DNA of 44,461 nt from an uncultured Pelagibacteraceae bacterium. Lineage in GTDB: Bacteria; Pseudomonadota; Alphaproteobacteria; Pelagibacterales; Pelagibacteraceae. Position 1 is the stretch's first letter; each line of letters opens with the position of its first letter. Under the pieces are notes generated by a model. The model had not been told where the DNA came from. It was given only the letters and a program-made list of their open reading frames with translations, and searched no databases. The position numbers and the translations under genes are program-made. Below are positions 25,013-34,320 of this stretch, piece after piece. The DNA lies in the NCBI GenBank assembly GCA_902605605.1, contig CACLDI010000006.1:1-44461 (forward strand). The letters are read 5' to 3'.

Positions 25013-25819
25013 ATGTTAAAACCAAAAAATAATTTTAAAGTTGTTACTGACAAAAAAACAGCAAGAGTAATTTTACCCAATATGCTCACATTAATTGGGG
25101 TTTGTATTGGGTTAACTTCAATAAGATTTGCTTTGGATGGACGATTTGAATTTGCAATTGTTGCCATAATCTTAGCAGCAGTAATAGATGGATTAGATGG
25201 ACGAATTGCAAGATTAATTAAAGGGACTTCAAAAGTCGGTAAAGAACTAGATTCTTTAACTGATATGATCAGCTTCGGTGTTGCTCCAGCATTTATAATG
25301 TATTTTTGGAAACTAAATACCTTAGGAAGATTTGGTTGGTTAGTTTGTCTTATATATGTAATTTGTGTCGCTCTAAGATTAGCACGGTTTAATGTTAATT
25401 CTAGTCAAGAACCTTCATGGAGAGATAACTTCTTTGAAGGCGTACCATCTCCAGCAGGTGGGATTTTAGTTTTGACGCCATTGATATTCAGTATGACTAA
25501 TTTTGAATTCATCCCAATTAACTATGATATAGTTGTGCCAATTTTTTTTATTGCAACTTCATTTCTGTTAATAAGTAAGTTCCCAAGTTACTCTTTTAAG
25601 AAAATTGTAATTCAAAGAAAAACAACAATTTTTCTTTTATTTGGTATAGTTTTATTTTTTGGTCTGCTTTTGATCTATCCTTTTAATGTAATTGCTATAA
25701 GCGCGATTGTTTATTTATTAATGCTTCCTATAAGTTTTTTCCATTATCAAAAGTTAAAAAAACAAAATGAGGACCAAAATTTTAGAGATGAGGATGATGA
25801 TCTTGAAGATGTTTTGTAA
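25013..25819 (+). CDS. pssA: CDP-diacylglycerol-serine O-phosphatidyltransferase
   Basis: A 268-residue membrane enzyme making phosphatidylserine. The CDP-alcohol phosphotransferase signature is DGLDGRIARLIKGTSKVGKE followed by LDSLTDMISFGVAP, with the four catalytic Asp residues in the usual spacing. About seven hydrophobic helices follow. The C-terminus is acidic (RDEDDDLEDVL). With psd upstream it is the phosphatidylethanolamine branch. Its last base is the first base of the next gene (TAATG). Confidence 0.96.
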   Translation: MLKPKNNFKVVTDKKTARVILPNMLTLIGVCIGLTSIRFALDGRFEFAIVAIILAAVIDGLDGRIARLIKGTSKVGKELDSLTDMISFGVAPAFIMYFWKLNTLGRFGWLVCLIYVICVALRLARFNVNSSQEPSWRDNFFEGVPSPAGGILVLTPLIFSMTNFEFIPINYDIVVPIFFIATSFLLISKFPSYSFKKIVIQRKTTIFLLFGIVLFFGLLLIYPFNVIAISAIVYLLMLPISFFHYQKLKKQNEDQNFRDEDDDLEDVL

Positions 25820-26730
25820 TGAAAAAAAATGTAATTGTTTCACTAGCTGATGCTAACTACTATCCTTTATTAAGTGAATTAATAAATTCTATTAAAAGGT
25901 TTGAAAAAAGTAGAGATATTGCAATATGCATTTTAGATGCTGGACTTTCTGACCAACAAAAAAGTGAATTGTCGTCTAAAGTAGATGAAATTAAATCTGC
26001 AGAATGGGATATAGAAGTTCCAGATAACAAAATCAAAGGTCGTGAATGGTTAAAGAGCCAAGTTTCTAGAGCCTTCCTACCAAAATATTTCCCTGATTAT
26101 GAAAAATATCTTTGGATTGATTGTGATGCATGGGTAAATGATTGGCAAGCTATAGAACTATATTTTAAAGCATGCGAAAATGAGAAATTAGGAATTACTC
26201 AAACCATAGGTCCTGGTTACAAAATTACCTCTAGAGTTAATTGGGTTTTCGGTAAGCTTGCAATTATAAAGTCACAAAATTTTAAACATGCTCTTAAATC
26301 TAAAATTAGTTATGAAAAAGCAAGAAAATTAGCATTTGCTCCACATATTAATATTGGAGTTTTTTCATTAGAAAAAAAATCTACTACGTGGGAAAAATGG
26401 CAAGAGAATTTAAAACGAACCCTCAAAGGAGGAGATATATTTGGATCTGAGCAACTTGCAATGAATATGTCTGTCTATATTGATAATGTTGAAACAGAAT
26501 TTTTACCTTTAAATTGTAACTGGATAACTAGTAATCTTTTACCAAAATTCGACGAAGTGAATAATACTTTTGTGGAACCTTACTTGCCAAATTACAAGAT
26601 AGGTATAATGCATCTTGCTGCAGGAATCTGGAAGGACAATAAAGATATGAGATTAAATAAAGAAATCGAAATAGATGTCAAAACACTCCAAGGTAAAATT
26701 TTAAACAAAAGTTTAAGATTTATAAATTAA
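25819..26730 (+). CDS. GT8-like glycosyltransferase
   Basis: A 303-residue soluble GT-A-type protein. It begins with NVIVSLADANYYPLLSELIN, typical of GT8-type retaining transferases. The DxD metal motif is WIDCDAWV near residue 109, and IGIMHLAAG near residue 268 resembles the second metal-binding histidine motif. The remainder includes GSEQLAMNMSVYIDN, matching the D/EQ helix of this fold. Donor and acceptor are unknown. It sits between phospholipid genes and rlmE with 1-base or zero spacing, so it is co-transcribed, but no functional link is evident. Confidence 0.7.
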   Translation: MKKNVIVSLADANYYPLLSELINSIKRFEKSRDIAICILDAGLSDQQKSELSSKVDEIKSAEWDIEVPDNKIKGREWLKSQVSRAFLPKYFPDYEKYLWIDCDAWVNDWQAIELYFKACENEKLGITQTIGPGYKITSRVNWVFGKLAIIKSQNFKHALKSKISYEKARKLAFAPHINIGVFSLEKKSTTWEKWQENLKRTLKGGDIFGSEQLAMNMSVYIDNVETEFLPLNCNWITSNLLPKFDEVNNTFVEPYLPNYKIGIMHLAAGIWKDNKDMRLNKEIEIDVKTLQGKILNKSLRFIN

Positions 26731-27342
26731 TTGAAAAAAAATAAAATTTCTAAGAATTGGATTAATAAGCAAAGAAGAGATATCTACGTAAGACAATCTA
26801 AAGTGGATGGATACAGGGCAAGATCAGCTTATAAATTGATTGAAATAGATGAAAAATTTAAAATATTTAAAGGAGGATTATCAGTAATTGATATAGGCGC
26901 AGCACCTGGTAGCTGGTCACAATATTCATCAAAAGTTATTAAAAATGGAAAACTCATTTCAATCGATCTTAAAAAAATGGAACCAATAGGAAATAGTATT
27001 CAAATACAGGGAGATTTTACAGAAGGCAAAATACAGGATGAAATTAAAAATAGTTTAAATGCAAAAGTAGACATTGTTTTGTCAGATATGGCTGTAAATA
27101 CTACAGGAATAAAGAATATTGACTCCATTCAAACTGGTGAGTTGTGCAAGGAAGCGATGCTATTTGCTAAAGAAATGATTAAAGAAAATGGTTACTTCAT
27201 ATCTAAAATTTTCATGGGTGGAACATTTAACGAAATCGTCGCAGAAGGTAAAAAGTTTTTTAAAGAAGTAAAGGTTTTTAAACCTAAATCAAGTCGTAAA
27301 GATTCAAAAGAAAGTTTTATAATTTGTAGAAAAATTAGATAG
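26731..27342 (+). CDS. rlmE: 23S rRNA 2'-O-methyltransferase RlmE (FtsJ)
   Basis: A 203-residue SAM-dependent methyltransferase that modifies U2552 of 23S rRNA. It starts with TTG immediately after the previous stop. The K-D-K-E catalytic set is K35 (RSAYKLIEID), D117 (VLSDMAVN), K157 (FISKIFMGG) and E192 (DSKESFIIC). The SAM site is DIGAAPGSWSQY. Full-length for the family. Confidence 0.95.
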   Translation: MKKNKISKNWINKQRRDIYVRQSKVDGYRARSAYKLIEIDEKFKIFKGGLSVIDIGAAPGSWSQYSSKVIKNGKLISIDLKKMEPIGNSIQIQGDFTEGKIQDEIKNSLNAKVDIVLSDMAVNTTGIKNIDSIQTGELCKEAMLFAKEMIKENGYFISKIFMGGTFNEIVAEGKKFFKEVKVFKPKSSRKDSKESFIICRKIR

Positions 27343-27379
27343 AGACTTTAAATTTGAAAGGAATCGTATATAAAAGATC

Positions 27380-28456
27380 ATGGTTCCTATAAAAGAAGCA
27401 CTTACCTTTGACGACGTAACATTAGCGCCGAATTACTCAGAAATACTACCGTCAGAGACTGATACTTCTGTTTCATTAACTAATAATCTAAAGCTTAAAA
27501 TACCACTTTTGTCCTCTGCAATGGACACAGTCACAGAAAGTAAAATGGCTATTGCTATTGCAAAAGCAGGTGGAATAGGTGTTATTCATAGAAATTTAGA
27601 TATTAAAACACAAGTTTCAGAAATTAGAAAAGTTAAAAAACATTCCTTAAAAGTTGGAGCAGCCGTAGGGGCGTCAGATAAAGAATTTAATAGAGCAAAA
27701 GAAATTATTAGAGAAGGTGTGGACTTAATTGTAGTGGATACAGCACATGGACACACAAGAAAAGTTGGAGAAATTATAAAATATATAAAAAAAAGTAAAA
27801 ACAATAAAATTGCGTTATGTGCAGGAAATATTGCAACACCAGATGCTGCAAAATTTTTAATCAAATTAGGAGTAGACATAATTAAAGTTGGAATTGGTCC
27901 AGGCTCAATTTGTACTACTAGATTGGTTGCGGGTATTGGGGTTCCACAGCTTAGTGCAATTTTGTCAGTGAGAAATGGAGTTAAAAATAAAAAGGTTAAA
28001 ATTATTTCTGATGGAGGAATAAAATATTCTGGTGATTTAGCAAAAGCATTTGCTGCTGGTGCAGATGCTGTAATGATAGGATCATTATTTGCTGGAACAG
28101 ACGAGACTCCTGGAAAATTAATAAAAAAAAAGGGTAAGATTTTTAAAAGCTTTCGTGGAATGGGCTCTGTAGGCGCCATGAACAAAGGTTCAGCAGATAG
28201 ATATTTTCAAAATAAACAAAAAGATATGTCTAAATATGTACCAGAGGGTGTTGAAGGTTTTGTAAAGTATAAAGGAGACGTTGGTAGCATTATTTATAAA
28301 TTAGTTGGAGGCTTAAAATCTTCCATGGGATATTTAGGTTCAAAAAATATTATTGGACTAAGAAACAAACCTAACTTTGTTAAAATTACCAAAGCAGGCT
28401 TTTATGAAAGTATGGTTCATAATGTTGATGTAATAAAAAGTGATAGTAAATACTAA
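27380..28456 (+). CDS. guaB: IMP dehydrogenase lacking the CBS (Bateman) domain
   Basis: Catalyses IMP to XMP, first step to GMP. The length is 358 residues against about 490 for usual bacterial GuaB: the sequence runs directly from EIRKVKK to SLKVGAAVG (residues ~82-97), where two CBS modules of about 120 residues normally sit. The catalytic parts are complete: Cys178 in GPGSICTTRLVAG, the R274-Y275 dyad in SADRYFQ, the flap VPEGVEGFVKYKG, and the AVIMIG-like ADAVMIGS site. Loss of the CBS pair should remove nucleotide feedback control and octamer formation. The ATG of the next gene overlaps its stop by 1 base. Confidence 0.96.
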   Translation: MVPIKEALTFDDVTLAPNYSEILPSETDTSVSLTNNLKLKIPLLSSAMDTVTESKMAIAIAKAGGIGVIHRNLDIKTQVSEIRKVKKHSLKVGAAVGASDKEFNRAKEIIREGVDLIVVDTAHGHTRKVGEIIKYIKKSKNNKIALCAGNIATPDAAKFLIKLGVDIIKVGIGPGSICTTRLVAGIGVPQLSAILSVRNGVKNKKVKIISDGGIKYSGDLAKAFAAGADAVMIGSLFAGTDETPGKLIKKKGKIFKSFRGMGSVGAMNKGSADRYFQNKQKDMSKYVPEGVEGFVKYKGDVGSIIYKLVGGLKSSMGYLGSKNIIGLRNKPNFVKITKAGFYESMVHNVDVIKSDSKY

Positions 28457-28893
28457 TGAGTAAAATTTTTAAATTAATATTTATAATTGTATTATTTTTT
28501 TCATTTAATACTCAATTATTTAGTAAAGAAAATTTTTTCAAAAAAGCTTTAAAATTGTATGAAAAAGAAAAGTATGAAGATGCTCGCTTTCTATTTGAGA
28601 GAAACATAGTTTTTAACCCAAAAGATGCTACTTCATATTTATACCTTGCCAAAATTTATAATCAAAAAGAAAACCAGCGTAAAGAGGAGTTAAATTTAGA
28701 AACTGCCCTTTTAATAGAACCAGACAATGAAGAAGCTATATTAATGATGATGAAAATAGCAATTGAAAAATCAAATTATGACGAAGTTAAAAATCTGTCT
28801 GATACATTTTCAAAAGTTTGTAAAAATTTATGTGATGAAAATCAGGAAATTAAAGAGTCATTAAAAAATATAGACCCCAAAAATGAGTCTTGA
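28456..28893 (+). CDS. Secreted TPR-repeat protein between guaB and guaA
   Basis: A 145-residue protein with a signal peptide ([20 protein letters not shown]) and about two to three tetratricopeptide units, beginning [20 protein letters not shown] and followed by [18 protein letters not shown] and [18 protein letters not shown]. The location is probably periplasmic. It overlaps guaB by 1 base and guaA by 11 bases, so it is embedded in the purine operon. No purine role is evident; the TPR suggests a protein-protein scaffold. Confidence 0.82.
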   Translation: MSKIFKLIFIIVLFFSFNTQLFSKENFFKKALKLYEKEKYEDARFLFERNIVFNPKDATSYLYLAKIYNQKENQRKEELNLETALLIEPDNEEAILMMMKIAIEKSNYDEVKNLSDTFSKVCKNLCDENQEIKESLKNIDPKNES

Positions 28894-30445
28894 TCAAAAT
28901 CTGGATAAAGTTGTAATCATAGATTTTGGTTCACAGTTCACACAATTAATTGCAAGAAGAATTAGAGAATTGGGTGTTTTTTCCGAAATTGTAAGTCATA
29001 AAAAAATTAGAACTATCGATATTAACCATAGTGTAAGAGGAATTATTTTATCTGGAGGTCCTTTAAATGTTTACCAAATCAATAAATACTCATTTGATAA
29101 AAAAATATTAGAATTGAATATACCTATTTTAGGAATTTGTTTTGGTCACCAAATTTTATCAAAATTAAACGGGGGTAGAGTAAAACAATCAAAACATCGT
29201 GAATTTGGATTAGCTAACATTTTTAAAAAAAGAGATAGCCTATTAACTAAAAACTTCTATGGTGCCAAAAAAACCAAAGAAGTTTGGATGAGCCATGCAG
29301 ATCAAGTTTCTAAATTACCTAAAAATTTTAAGGTTATTGCTTCAAGCACAAATTCTAAATACGCAATAGTTGAAAATAAATTAAAAAAATTTTATGGAGT
29401 ACAATTTCATCCAGAGGTTACTCATACCGAAAACGGAAAAAAATTAATTAGTAACTTTATATTTTTAATATGTAAGATCAAAAGAAATTGGTCTTCAAGA
29501 GATCAAAAAATAAAATTAATCACTGAAGTAAGAGATCAAATAGGTACCCATAAAGTTATTTGCGCTTTATCTGGAGGAGTAGATAGCAGTGTAGTTGCTC
29601 AATTATTAAATAAAGCAGTTGGTAAGAAATTATATTGTATTTTTGTTAATACAGGTCTTTTAAGAAAAAAGGAGGAAACTCAAGTAGTTCAAACTTTTAA
29701 GAAGAAATTAAAAATAAACCTTATTTATGTAAATGCGGAAAAGGAATTTTTGGGAAAATTAAAAAATGTTTCTGATCCGGAAAAAAAAAGAAAAATAATA
29801 GGAAATTTATTTATAAAAATTTTTGAACGATATGCCAAAAAAATCAAAAATGTAAAATTTTTGGCTCAAGGAACACTTTATCCCGATTTGATTGAAAGTA
29901 AATCTGTCACTGGCAGTCAAACTTCTAAAATAAAATCTCATCATAATGTTGGTGGTTTACCAAAAAAAATGAACTTAAAACTTGTAGAGCCATTAAAGTT
30001 TTTATTTAAAGATGAAGTTAGAAAATTAGGTTTAGAATTAAAATTAAGTAAAGAGATTATATCAAGACACCCTTTTCCTGGTCCAGGCTTAGCAATTAGA
30101 ATGCCAGGAATTATTACTAATGAAAAAATTAAAATTTTAAAAGAAGCCGATTATTATTTTATACAAGCATTAAAGGAACATGGACTTTATCATAAAATAT
30201 GGCAGGCATATGCTGCTTTGCTTCCTGTCAAAACGGTTGGTGTGATGGGTGATAATCGTACTTATGAGTATTTATGTCTTTTAAGAGCAATTACATCAGA
30301 AGATGGAATGACAGCAGATTTTTTTGAATTTAGAAAGTCCTTTATGCAAACAATTTCTAATAAAATAGTCAACAACATAAGAGGTATAAATAGAGTTGTT
30401 TATGATGTTACTTCAAAACCCCCAAGCACTATTGAATTAGAGTAG
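28883..30445 (+). CDS. guaA: GMP synthase (glutamine-hydrolysing)
   Basis: A 520-residue two-domain enzyme turning XMP into GMP. The class I glutaminase domain is N-terminal, with the nucleophile C86 in [11 protein letters not shown] and the His/Glu in [14 protein letters not shown]. The ATP pyrophosphatase P-loop is [14 protein letters not shown]. The dimerisation domain has [13 protein letters not shown], and the C-terminus ends [11 protein letters not shown] as in all GuaA. Standard length. The start at 28883 lies inside the TPR gene. Confidence 0.99.
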   Translation: MSLDQNLDKVVIIDFGSQFTQLIARRIRELGVFSEIVSHKKIRTIDINHSVRGIILSGGPLNVYQINKYSFDKKILELNIPILGICFGHQILSKLNGGRVKQSKHREFGLANIFKKRDSLLTKNFYGAKKTKEVWMSHADQVSKLPKNFKVIASSTNSKYAIVENKLKKFYGVQFHPEVTHTENGKKLISNFIFLICKIKRNWSSRDQKIKLITEVRDQIGTHKVICALSGGVDSSVVAQLLNKAVGKKLYCIFVNTGLLRKKEETQVVQTFKKKLKINLIYVNAEKEFLGKLKNVSDPEKKRKIIGNLFIKIFERYAKKIKNVKFLAQGTLYPDLIESKSVTGSQTSKIKSHHNVGGLPKKMNLKLVEPLKFLFKDEVRKLGLELKLSKEIISRHPFPGPGLAIRMPGIITNEKIKILKEADYYFIQALKEHGLYHKIWQAYAALLPVKTVGVMGDNRTYEYLCLLRAITSEDGMTADFFEFRKSFMQTISNKIVNNIRGINRVVYDVTSKPPSTIELE

Positions 30446-30467
30446 TTTTAAACTATAAAGTACTTCT

Positions 30468-30887
30468 ATGAAATATTTACATACAATGATCAGAATTAAG
30501 AATGTAGATGAGTCTTTAAAATTTTTTTGTGATGGTCTTGGTCTTAAAGAAACAAGAAGAATGGAAGATGAAAAGGGAAGATATACACTTATTTTTCTTG
30601 CTGCACCTAATGATGATAAAGCAGAAATTGAATTAACTTATAATTGGGATGGAGACGAATTGGGAGAAGGCTCAAGAAATTTTGGTCATCTCGCTTACCG
30701 TGTAGATAATATTTATGAAACTTGCAAAAGATTAATGGATATGGGCTATACTATAAATAGACCGCCAAGAGATGGTCACATGGCATTTGTTAGATCTCCA
30801 GATAAGATTTCTATTGAAATTCTTCAAGAAGGAAACCTAGAGCCTAAAGAACCTTGGGTTTCTATGGAGAATTCTGGCTCTTGGTAA
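30468..30887 (+). CDS. gloA: Lactoylglutathione lyase (glyoxalase I)
   Basis: A 139-residue vicinal-oxygen-chelate enzyme that isomerises the methylglyoxal-glutathione adduct. Metal ligands expected from the E. coli Ni-type enzyme are present: H5 (MKYLHTMIR), E55 (AEIELTYNWD), H74 (NFGHLAYRV) and E117 (ISIEILQEG). The short length also fits the nickel/cobalt class. It follows guaA by 22 bases and panB follows 4 bases later. Confidence 0.95.
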   Translation: MKYLHTMIRIKNVDESLKFFCDGLGLKETRRMEDEKGRYTLIFLAAPNDDKAEIELTYNWDGDELGEGSRNFGHLAYRVDNIYETCKRLMDMGYTINRPPRDGHMAFVRSPDKISIEILQEGNLEPKEPWVSMENSGSW

Positions 30888-30891
30888 GCCA

Positions 30892-31665
30892 ATGCATAAA
30901 AAAATATTATCTATAATTAGAAAAAAAAATAAAACTAAAATAGTGAGTTTATCTGCTTATTCTAAAAATGTAGCAGAGATTATCGATAACCACTGTGATA
31001 TAGTTCTTGTTGGTGACTCGCTTGGGTCTGTTTTATATAATTACAAATCAACACGAGAAGTTTCATTAGATACAATGATCGAACATTCTAAAAGTGTGAG
31101 ACTAGGAGTTAAAAAAAGTTTGATGGTCGTTGATATGCCTTATAACACTTATCGAAATTCCAAAGAGGCACTTAAGAATGCAAAAAAAATAATGTCAAAA
31201 ACTAAATGTGATGCTTTAAAATTAGAAGGTGGAAAAAAAATTTATGAAATTATTAAAAATTTAGTAAAGAATAATATTCCTGTTATGGGTCATTTGGGAC
31301 TTCTTCCACAATCAGCTAAGAATTTTAAGTTTAAGGGTAAAAAAAATTACGAAAGAGAAAAAATTTTAAAAGAAGCAAAATTAATAGAAACTGCAGGTGT
31401 TTTTTCGATGGTATTAGAATGCATAGAAAGCTCGCTAGCAAAGGCCATTACTAAACAAATCAAAATCCCAACCATCGGCATTGGAGCCTCAAATAATTGT
31501 GATGGGCAAATTTTAGTTTTTGATGACTTAATTGGTTTAAATCCAATTAATGTTAGATTTATAAAGAAATACACGAACATCAGAAAAGAGATTGCTAAAG
31601 CTGTATCAACTTATGCGAGAGAAGTGAAAAGTAAGAAATTTCCTTTAAAAAAACACTCTTATTAA
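30892..31665 (+). CDS. panB: Ketopantoate hydroxymethyltransferase
   Basis: A 257-residue enzyme adding the hydroxymethyl group from methylene-tetrahydrofolate to 2-oxoisovalerate, first committed step to pantothenate. Motifs: VGDSLGSVLYNYKSTREVSL, ALKLEGGKK, PVMGHLGLLPQSAKNF, LECIESSLAKAITKQI and PTIGIGASNNCDGQILVFDD. panC and panE are not nearby. The gene ends at the very base before the stop of the convergent TerC gene. Confidence 0.96.
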   Translation: MHKKILSIIRKKNKTKIVSLSAYSKNVAEIIDNHCDIVLVGDSLGSVLYNYKSTREVSLDTMIEHSKSVRLGVKKSLMVVDMPYNTYRNSKEALKNAKKIMSKTKCDALKLEGGKKIYEIIKNLVKNNIPVMGHLGLLPQSAKNFKFKGKKNYEREKILKEAKLIETAGVFSMVLECIESSLAKAITKQIKIPTIGIGASNNCDGQILVFDDLIGLNPINVRFIKKYTNIRKEIAKAVSTYAREVKSKKFPLKKHSY

Positions 31666-32280
31666 TTAAAAATATTTTTTAAATTCTTCATTAATATTTA
31701 GAATTTCTAAATCTACCAGTCCACCAATAATTAATTGAAGACCAACAATTAAAATAAATACTAAACCGACATAGGCTATCCAAATATGCTGTTGGATATA
31801 TTTTGCCATATATGTGGCTAATGCACCTGTTAAAACTACAGATAAAACTAATCCAAAAATCATGAAACCAAAATAACCTTTGGCTGCTCCAACTACTCCA
31901 ATTACGTTATCAAAACTAATTGTAATATCTGCAAATAAAACTTTGTAAACACTTTTGATAAAAGAAGGTTCTTTTGATTTCTTGGTAGGAGATTTCTTTT
32001 CCTTTTTAATTTCAACTAAATCTTTCCTTAAATCATTAACAATCCATATTAATAATAGGCCTCCTAAAATTTTAATGAAATAAAACTTAAACAAGTATGT
32101 AGCAAATACTGCAAAAATAACTTTAAAAACTAAAGCGCCAGCAACACCCCACAAAATAATTTTTTTCCGATTTTTAGGAACAAAATTTGCAGCTATTAAT
32201 CCAATTATGATTGCGTTATCAGCAGCAAGAATTATATCTATAAAGATTATTTGTAATAAAATTATGGATTGCTCGATCAA
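31666..32280 (-). CDS. TerC/YjbE family integral membrane protein
   Basis: A 204-residue protein with about six to seven membrane helices. The two inverted-repeat motifs of the TerC family are present: IDIILAADNAIIIGL in helix 1 and ADITISFDNVIGVVGAAKG in the second half, each with a membrane-buried Asp-Asn pair. TerC/Alx relatives export manganese or protect against metal stress; calling this one a metal exporter is inference. A lysine-rich loop (EIKKEKKSPTKKSKEPS) lies between the halves. No riboswitch such as yybP-ykoY is apparent in the 75 bases upstream. Confidence 0.86.
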   Translation of the reverse strand: MIEQSIILLQIIFIDIILAADNAIIIGLIAANFVPKNRKKIILWGVAGALVFKVIFAVFATYLFKFYFIKILGGLLLIWIVNDLRKDLVEIKKEKKSPTKKSKEPSFIKSVYKVLFADITISFDNVIGVVGAAKGYFGFMIFGLVLSVVLTGALATYMAKYIQQHIWIAYVGLVFILIVGLQLIIGGLVDLEILNINEEFKKYF

Positions 32281-32355
32281 AATAGAATTATATTAGTCTA
32301 ATTTTTTAATATTTCAACTTGGGCTGTATGTATTTTTATTTAAATAATGTGTAAA

Positions 32356-32841
32356 TTAATATTTTGACTCTTTTACACCATCTATAATATCTTTTAATTC
32401 CGAATATTCTTCACAATTACAGCTTTCTAATACTTTTAGCCTTTCTTTAGCTAAGGCCAATCTGTTTGTTGTAACGTAAAGTTCTCCTAAGTATTCGTTA
32501 ATTCCTGTATGGTTTGGATCAATTTTCAGACCCATTAGATAATATTTTTCACCATTCTCATAATCTCCAAGTTTTCTAGTAGTAAAACCCAAATAATTTA
32601 ATGTGTCAGGTTGATTTGGTTTTTCTTTATTTGATTTTAAAAGAAGTTTTTGAGCCTTTTCATATCTTTTTTTAGCTTTTTCTAATTTACCTTTTTTTTC
32701 ATATTTTTTGGCAAATTTTATAGAGTCTACGGCTTTGGAATAATCAGTTTTAACTTTAGCCGGTTTAGGATCAGATCCTGCAGAAAAAGAGTGTGCAGTA
32801 AAAAGTAATAAAAATAAAATTATATAAAAATTTTTTAACAT
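32356..32841 (-). CDS. Secreted TPR-repeat protein downstream of pxpA
   Basis: A 161-residue protein with a signal peptide (MLKNFYIILFLLLFTAHSFS) and two or three TPR units, for example TLNYLGFTTRKLGDYENGEK and TGINEYLGELYVTTNRLALA. A lysine-rich helical part lies at about 40-75 and a CNCEEY near the end. Its ATG overlaps the pxpA stop by one base, so they are co-translated. The role is unknown; the partner is probably another envelope protein. Confidence 0.82.
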   Translation of the reverse strand: MLKNFYIILFLLLFTAHSFSAGSDPKPAKVKTDYSKAVDSIKFAKKYEKKGKLEKAKKRYEKAQKLLLKSNKEKPNQPDTLNYLGFTTRKLGDYENGEKYYLMGLKIDPNHTGINEYLGELYVTTNRLALAKERLKVLESCNCEEYSELKDIIDGVKESKY

Positions 32842-33614
32842 TAAATAAATTTCTCCAAATGGTTTAAAGGTTTTAATATAAGTCCATTATCTAGCAAATT
32901 GTCTTTTATAGACTTAGCTGTAGCTAAAGCACTTTTATTATCTCCATGTATGCAAATAGAGTCTATTTCACAAGGTATTTGTTTTCCACTGTGACAATTA
33001 AGTGACTGATTTTTAACCATTGATAAAACATGTTTTTTTGCATGTACTGGATCAGTTATCAAAGCGTGAGGTTTTTTTCTCGAGACCAAGTTTCCATCAT
33101 CCTCATAATTTCTATCTGCAAAAATTTCACATGCAATTTTCATATTTAATTTTTTAGCAGCCTGTTCCATTTTTGAACCAGTTGGAACTAAGTATATTAA
33201 ATCTTTACTAATTTCGTTTATTGCACTTGCTAAAGTCGTTGCTAAGTTGATATCTTCACATGCCATATTATTTAATGCTCCATGAGGCTTAATATGAGTA
33301 ACGGTTTCCCCATGATTATGAGCAATTTTTTGAAGAATTTCATATTGATCAAAAATTAGTTTTTTTATTTCAACAGATGATAATTTCATCCTTTCACGTC
33401 CAAAATTTTCTGGATCATTGAATGATGGATGAGCACCAATACTAACTCCATTTTTTTTTGATATTTGGACTACTTCATTCATAGATTGACTGTCTCCAGC
33501 GTGATATCCACAAGCAACGTTAGCAGAATTTACTATTTCAAGTAAATCTGGATCGTATTTATTTGAATGGTGTTTTGATTTTTCACCTAAATCACAATTT
33601 ATATTAATTTCCAT
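32841..33614 (-). CDS. pxpA: 5-oxoprolinase subunit A (LamB/YcsF family)
   Basis: A 257-residue TIM-barrel-like protein of the ATP-dependent 5-oxoprolinase PxpABC, which opens pyroglutamate to glutamate. Signature stretches: INCDLGEKS, NVACGYHAGDSQSM, GAHPSFNDPENFGRERM and HIKPHGALNNMA. The open frame extends to 33890, but that part overlaps the divergent pxpB gene; the family start MEININCDLGE is ATG 33614. Only 28 bases separate its start codon from that of pxpB. Confidence 0.94.
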   Translation of the reverse strand: MEININCDLGEKSKHHSNKYDPDLLEIVNSANVACGYHAGDSQSMNEVVQISKKNGVSIGAHPSFNDPENFGRERMKLSSVEIKKLIFDQYEILQKIAHNHGETVTHIKPHGALNNMACEDINLATTLASAINEISKDLIYLVPTGSKMEQAAKKLNMKIACEIFADRNYEDDGNLVSRKKPHALITDPVHAKKHVLSMVKNQSLNCHSGKQIPCEIDSICIHGDNKSALATAKSIKDNLLDNGLILKPLNHLEKFI

Positions 33615-33642
33615 ACTGTTAATTGTTGAAGTATAACATGGC

Positions 33643-34320
33643 ATGTTAAAAAATATATCAAATCTTGGTGACGCAGCATTGTATTGTGACTTTGGTATAC
33701 AGGTAAATAAAGCAACGAATTTAGAAGTAATAAAATATTTCAATACTATTAGAGAAAAAAAAATTAAAGGAATAAACAACCTTACTCCATCATATAATAA
33801 ATTAATTATTTCATTTGATCTTCGAGTTACCACTTTTAGTGAAATTAAAAATAAAATTGAAAACTTAGATACAACCATTGAACAGAACAAAAATAATAAA
33901 AAAATTGAAGTACCTGTTTGTTGTGAGGAAAATTTCGCATTAGATAAAAGTAGATTAGAAAAAAAATTAAATTTAAGTTATCAGGAAATTTTGACAAAGT
34001 TTTTTGATAAAGAGTATTTTTGTTATATGACAGGTTTTATTGCTGGAATGCCTTTTTTGGGAGATATAGATGAAAATTTAAGAACTCAAAGATTAGAAAC
34101 TCCTAGAGTAAAAGTACCCCAGGGATCAGTCGGTATAACTGAACAATTTGCAAATATTTACTCTTTTGATAGCCCAGGCGGTTGGAATATAATTGGAAAC
34201 ACTCCTCTAAAAGTATTTGACGATAGTAAAGAGAGAGATCCAAATTTAATTAATCCTGGAGATACAATCGTTTTTAAAAAAATTTCACGACAAGAATATG
34301 AGAGTAGTAATGACAAGTAA
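33643..34320 (+). CDS. pxpB: 5-oxoprolinase subunit B (KipI-like)
   Basis: A 225-residue allophanate-hydrolase subunit 1 family protein. It begins ISNLGDAALYCDFG. The CYMTGFIAGMPFLGD segment, RLETPRVKVPQGSVGIT and YSFDSPGGWNIIGNTPLKVF are characteristic. It works with PxpC and PxpA to hydrolyse 5-oxoproline with ATP. The pxpC gene starts within its last codons. Confidence 0.95.
   Translation: MLKNISNLGDAALYCDFGIQVNKATNLEVIKYFNTIREKKIKGINNLTPSYNKLIISFDLRVTTFSEIKNKIENLDTTIEQNKNNKKIEVPVCCEENFALDKSRLEKKLNLSYQEILTKFFDKEYFCYMTGFIAGMPFLGDIDENLRTQRLETPRVKVPQGSVGITEQFANIYSFDSPGGWNIIGNTPLKVFDDSKERDPNLINPGDTIVFKKISRQEYESSNDK

Noticed and set aside
27586-28185. A 199-residue minus-strand open frame inside guaB
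   Set aside because: It is fully inside a well-supported gene, is proline- and leucine-rich in the way of antisense frames, and matches nothing I recognise.
33615-33890. N-terminal extension of pxpA into the divergent pxpB gene
   Set aside because: The extra 92 residues are the antisense of pxpB and the conserved family N-terminus begins at 33614.
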